This document shows positions 59,801 through 62,207 of a stretch of DNA of 62,207 nt, one piece after another; position 1 is the stretch's first letter; every line of letters begins with the position of its first letter. The notes under the pieces are model-generated. The model was not told the DNA's origin, searched no databases, and saw only the letters and a program-made list of their open reading frames with translations. The stretch comes from a virus, in IMG/VR virus record IMGVR_UViG_3300025141_000087, positions 1-62,207 of that record, one strand, 5' to 3'. A program made the translations under genes and the position numbers.

Positions 59801-62207
59801 GAGACGATCTTTCCACCAGAGACAATTGATGTTTTCGGTTGCGCTCGATGGATAGGTAATGAAGGGACTGTTTTGAACCATTCCACCGACGGCCCCGTTA
59901 GCTAATACAATGGTGCGCCCATGAGGGCCGGCCTGGTCGACCACTAAAGTTATTTTGGTATCGGAAGACCCCAGGATCGCCGTGATTCCTTTAAGTCCTG
60001 TGGTTCCTCCGGTGATTTCGCTTCCATATTTGATTGAGTCGCCATCGAATCCTGGAGCATCTGTGCCATTAATGGCTGCAATCAAATATGTGGTTGCAAC
60101 AGCGTCGTTGCCGGCGCCGGCGATTCGAATCGCGTTCGCGGGGGGGTCGCCGCCTGGAACACTATTATAAACTACGATGTGGACCTTATTACCAGAAGAT
60201 GCCCCATCGCCCCCGCCTGCAGCGTCAGATATCGTAATATAAAAGGAGTCACCATGAACAACTCCAGCCCCGGGGTATGCTGGTTGGCTCGAGCCAAGAT
60301 CCAAAACGTCAAACGCAGTAGCGTTACTGTCGGCTGCAAGGTAAAATTCTATGGGCGCATGTCCCTGTTTCCATGGATACAATAATTCGTTAATAGCAAG
60401 AATTTGCCCAGTTGGTATATCATGTTTCATTTCAAGTGTCGGGAACTTACTCCAATACTTGTTTCTCTCTAAGACATGGCTTTCAACCATATTTCTAATG
60501 GATTCGGAAGTATCAGATGAAATTGGGAAAAACTGTTCAATTATTTTATCAATTGAAGAATCTAACCATTTATAAAATTCCACATATCTGTCCAAATCAG
60601 AAACACTTTCGACCCTTTCAAAAAATAGTTGCCTTAACTTTTCCATCCTTTTGTATGATTGACGATATCTGTTAACTGGGTCTCCGATAAGAGAATTAAA
60701 ATCTTTAATTGTAGCAAACATTTTCAGCATTTCTTCTGATATTGTTTGATACATGCTTTTTTCAACAGCAATAAAATGTGTTATCGGTCTTGTTTCTCTT
60801 GTGAAGTTTATATCATCTCTATTTCTGATCTCGATCATGTCGCTGCTAGCTACTGATTCTGGCAATCTCTGTCTAGCAGATGGCAAATAATTTTTATCAA
60901 CAACTTTTGCATTACTAACAAGAAAGCCATAGCCGATGCCAGTATGTTGTGCATTCAGAATATTGCCAACAGGACCGTATCTTCCTGTAAGCGCTGTTGA
61001 TCCAGAAGAAATATCTTCTACAACAAATTCACCTCTTGCATCTGAACCAGTGACTCTGTCAAAGTCCCAATCTAGCGCCAATGTTTCGATTCTAGGAATG
61101 TAACAAAGGCTGGCAGTTGGAGCATTAAACAAATAAGCATAATCATAAGGATGAAGAACACCAGCATTACCGGCATCCAGGGCATGAACTTTAATAACTT
61201 CGTCTGGCAAATAATCGAGCCAATATCTTACAGAAGATATCTTAACGTCTGTATATTCTTCTAGTGCTCCTGTGAAATTTGTTCTCAAGGCGCCAGCATA
61301 TACTCTTTTTGGTGAACCTATCCAATGATTAACACGAGATGCGGGTACTGAATCATAAGGTATGCCTATAGATTTAGTTATATAAAACTCATTTCTTATG
61401 GCATTATTTGAAGCATTTACGCCGCAAAATTCAATAGTCCCGGAACCATGGATATAAGCATTGTTAGTGCCGCTCACCCGGGTGGCCATTGGATATGTCG
61501 ATGGTCGAACTCTAACTGCAAAATTCCATTTTTCATTTTCATAAACATCATAAAAAACAGAAGAAGTTATATTAATTGCCATTATACTAGATGTTAATTT
61601 AAAATATGCGTTTGTAGATAAAATATCGTTTGTATCTTTTACAGCGTAGACTCTTAGATCGCCGGTATCAGATACTGGCCACGACGCTTCAACTTGTGCC
61701 GATTGAGCAGAATCAGGAATTGAAACTGCGCCCTTAGTTCCAAACAAAGAAGAAGTAAGCGAAGGAGCTAATATAAATTGTCCTGGTTTTTCAACAGTTT
61801 CTCTACGAGGAAATATGATTTCAGCTTCTAGTGTTCTTGCAGAGCCGCTTAAAAATTCTTCACTCCCAGAAATGAAAGATACTGAATTGGAATTACTGCT
61901 GGCTGTTGCTTGATAAACTACAGCAGTATTATGATCCGGTTTGTGAAAATCTATAAAATTCTTTTTTTGAACTGTATAATTGTAGCTGTCTTTAAGTTCA
62001 TATGTTATATTGTTGGCATATACATTTATCTTAATTAATTCATCATCTATACCAAAACACCTAATTGCGTTTCTAAATGATTTTTCAGTACCCTTTGATT
62101 TGTATATATAAACTAAATTATTATACAAATTTTGATAAATTAAATTTTTTGTATCATAAAGATCATCTTCAAAAAGTTTTTTTTCATCTCTCGCGGAAAG
62201 TTTAGAA
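53867..62207 (-). CDS. Giant virion protein, at least 2779 residues, N-terminus outside window
   Basis: The frame is open from the right edge (SKLSARDEKKLFEDDLYDTK is in frame) to the stop at 53867. A TTG at 62128 is only an internal codon, so the real start lies beyond the window. The first visible 350 residues include RNAIRCFGIDDELIKINVYA and a LamG-like beta-sandwich look (VENEKWNFAVRVRP-type strand, IKISSVRYWLDYLPDE). A Gly/Asp-rich insert lies near residues 640-770. Long Tyr/His/Asn/Ser-rich beta stretches follow, then a helical part near 2500-2650 and a Pro-rich end (PWLPPIPPQKPPPGSEVPGT). Size and neighbours indicate a tail or baseplate appendage protein. No catalytic site is recognised. 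Confidence 0.75.
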   Translation of the reverse strand, partial: SKLSARDEKKLFEDDLYDTKNLIYQNLYNNLVYIYKSKGTEKSFRNAIRCFGIDDELIKINVYANNITYELKDSYNYTVQKKNFIDFHKPDHNTAVVYQATASSNSNSVSFISGSEEFLSGSARTLEAEIIFPRRETVEKPGQFILAPSLTSSLFGTKGAVSIPDSAQSAQVEASWPVSDTGDLRVYAVKDTNDILSTNAYFKLTSSIMAINITSSVFYDVYENEKWNFAVRVRPSTYPMATRVSGTNNAYIHGSGTIEFCGVNASNNAIRNEFYITKSIGIPYDSVPASRVNHWIGSPKRVYAGALRTNFTGALEEYTDVKISSVRYWLDYLPDEVIKVHALDAGNAGVLHPYDYAYLFNAPTASLCYIPRIETLALDWDFDRVTGSDARGEFVVEDISSGSTALTGRYGPVGNILNAQHTGIGYGFLVSNAKVVDKNYLPSARQRLPESVASSDMIEIRNRDDINFTRETRPITHFIAVEKSMYQTISEEMLKMFATIKDFNSLIGDPVNRYRQSYKRMEKLRQLFFERVESVSDLDRYVEFYKWLDSSIDKIIEQFFPISSDTSESIRNMVESHVLERNKYWSKFPTLEMKHDIPTGQILAINELLYPWKQGHAPIEFYLAADSNATAFDVLDLGSSQPAYPGAGVVHGDSFYITISDAAGGGDGASSGNKVHIVVYNSVPGGDPPANAIRIAGAGNDAVATTYLIAAINGTDAPGFDGDSIKYGSEITGGTTGLKGITAILGSSDTKITLVVDQAGPHGRTIVLANGAVGGMVQNSPFITYPSSATENINCLWWKDRLGRDGQTHLGSTSDAGLNSSKESIRTIATTIVSSSGPTYRSNPYVYRKLTKPYKFSAKVDVELHGGINFAPSKRLDFYKSLLTPGSDNYIHIKSSDFVNPACSDLLDLDKKTRQAFNVYLPYDEQNKGEIYAPFSLFSSSFTTGSVTAISGVGGPTNIHVDAYGTCKETPMQGPFTEKYVGGMPHRHVFFTTTGAFGTASPSRREEAWSVVLPAYSEIGYATELKLVPVDHVVQAVADQDAPGWSAARSWIARDGYAKRPVNIKNIQQTIGHTTTGSTVIGNYTKNYEVVQTSGRSTNPRYFAETKGAISGSVVSTLVSGVYDFALPDRGRHASVFVEKFSAPGGPEVMSRGFLDIVAEEFSVYNSLNNRNLSVRQPLQTLLTRHAGTGGYDSSLKEPSASYHKVHRNRRAKIVFSSSGHIVAPKFAGTASSYDNWYVTRVIPRSDLQYAWITASVHHVTGVTTEPLSLGVTPADPARPKADFTVLGYQKPAYMRSGSEEHNAYNAWNASTDIVFVSASDFGVAWYNAGAVRTWGVPFAEAIQGDIGGFHPTDFVGLNTIIYEPISSSTNTLGWPNDTGAPGNNDSLQHPHGAYLGWTAYHESPTYINGTDNATSHGRGFVTNYDPIGASEANTAGLAHNPRRDPEAFNALMLHRNGPYHYPSWKQIRTGEHPVARYHKKKNLLDFSIGPVASERSPTKLEKLFTPADAQTELRYGTNGYTDNILQELKKVGAKSPVRKETITPVTNKYKPIEHTLFDISVDDVEQQRIVLARGGKANNVFTFRHTLGNNMNYFPIGQGELDQKLGIINDPDQVIYDEITNEINPVFQQEKSFDLLNLNYREIVFPKEENAYLGKIRGRQHYTESSGLTHQGYDRRDYRTFWRTRPEHRLRTDALALNSMGNTIRESMWNDDTTGYIFKYGQIDRNKGIGPSEHDFQNGLEMIPPCLSMWPLDASAESGTLCGELFSNPYASMTASNAIVANTLKTDSVHYSLRSVPTASQTYLFQNKYMSMTPIANFETFIPPKYLHIIQHDSWDADQGISGAHFKPHYSASLLSGKSPFYDSYDQWAVDVRTMGQGYSILPEFKISDHMDYYIDNGFAATNKKFLSLVGALHTASSDTPISTGNLPFYKLYSHSDFMKFVELIGNDYQKDVKGRAKEFTLKCKAVKKLLPYNGFYPVLRCVQLGSMFSQSYGPHLTSSIAFAGKTPQVHPQEQLQSLLQPWFAPGIMYNTIKSGIAVDWPHWTGSLPNAIGFAGMGYLTQTGSDDVGTEGLEYEKIHNIRFPFESLIEPHTYLPVSHSGDHGVGSEIPLIHPPGLAGEITDLTQGKHALWTGDYTPNYSMAMHNFLGEIPRFFLDKGKFQSFTSTPGRFQMLSGTTYFMDVTLRKSGKKYSMSGSAVDKPPGHNPYEDMIMFEGPDFPFKAGRSSGDLAFNKQDMQSGSARGIHYGPTCQTHNYPLDPITSLVYVAAQTQDPAFAPYTPPYFYGKSVARLAFSPHKHRLLLSAVDLHSSHGELAEFTIEEVIAGAQVETTYDPNWRESWNLLKDYGSGSFQIGEEGQGNESLAFKSKMRVASSINLFGRTTVPEITYNPITGQAIEAKASKGDESLDAWVISPKFETPILNFSGNIDTNLGYSTRGMWYGYGVEPTGSQGIYMGLRESHPTAILKAMLGGAGENALHGIGTQPSDETRLGHRQTGSLYQVLGFKEPSGLVGPDRKLGQIADNKIISEAVVAIPIRSNYDEGTSPFFPITRRHIDYAQLLQRSPETNLDDLAKRAAAFGSSVPSKAITEMVNKMSKYYLPPHMNFIKNRSIDPFAMFIFEFHHCLKKQDLIDIWQNLMPKIATEAQKDEASITLDLAASWDFLNLNTMPKDVRWMVFKVKKKAEQSYFNVTEDTKDDKRFKFEFGDEKLKKPDYNYNWPYDFFSLVELVQVEAEYKLRGAIGDDVATLSDVAGNVNLPWLPPIPPQKPPPGSEVPGT

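Noticed and set aside
62126-62128. TTG as start of the giant protein
   Set aside because: The frame continues open for 26 more codons to the window edge with normal coding character, and no ribosome binding site precedes the TTG.
1-62207. tRNA genes, integrase, insertion sequences, restriction or other defence systems
   Set aside because: I looked for cloverleaf-like gaps, transposase or recombinase motifs and found none; nearly all sequence is accounted for by tightly packed minus-strand genes.

Overview
The window is a contiguous piece of a large, contractile-tailed (T4-like, myovirus-type) phage genome. Every gene I can support lies on the minus strand, so transcription runs from position 62207 towards 1. 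The evidence for the virus type is a T4-style set of virion genes: large terminase, portal, prohead protease, scaffold, major capsid protein, three neck/tail-completion genes, sheath, tube, baseplate-hub chaperone, tape measure and a gp53-like wedge protein. Many other proteins have the look of families I remember from uncultured marine T4-like phages. The base composition is moderately AT-rich, and no tRNA, CRISPR array, insertion sequence or integrase is visible. The host cannot be read from the sequence.

Layout in transcription order: (1) 62207-42199, very large virion proteins, starting with a giant protein (at least 2,779 residues, N-terminus outside the window), then 367, 1319, 994, 347, 399 and 401 residues. 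I read these as baseplate or tail-appendage components. (2) 42186-36846, a DNA-metabolism block: RuvC-like nuclease, T4 gp61-type primase, three small proteins and a single-chain fusion of Mre11/gp47 with Rad50/gp46. (3) 36829-35379, small membrane proteins that look like a lysis cassette (holin-like plus spanin-like). (4) 35389-29359, two large beta-repeat fibre-like proteins. (5) 29292-24558, small proteins, terminase and portal, behind a good sigma70-like promoter. (6) 24589-15809, head assembly: protease, small candidate head proteins, ribosomal protein bS21, a fibre paralogue, scaffold and capsid, ending at a strong terminator. (7) 15674-1, neck, sheath, tube, hub chaperone, tape measure, gp53 and two large unassigned proteins, the last cut by the left edge.

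The signals most worth following are these. A T7 run at the end of the hub-chaperone gene looks like a programmed +1/-2 frameshift site into a downstream ORF that has no start signal of its own. A decamer that matches the T4 late promoter octamer, but in inverted orientation relative to the genes, sits just upstream of seven gene starts, once as three exact 16-bp repeats. An N-terminal LKxIIKEEL-type helix and a C-terminal WK-LA tag are shared by otherwise unrelated small proteins and may be capsid-targeting signals. A Zn-ribbon gene has its frame interrupted at an A10 run directly after the start codon. The window also encodes the fused Mre11-Rad50 and a phage bS21.
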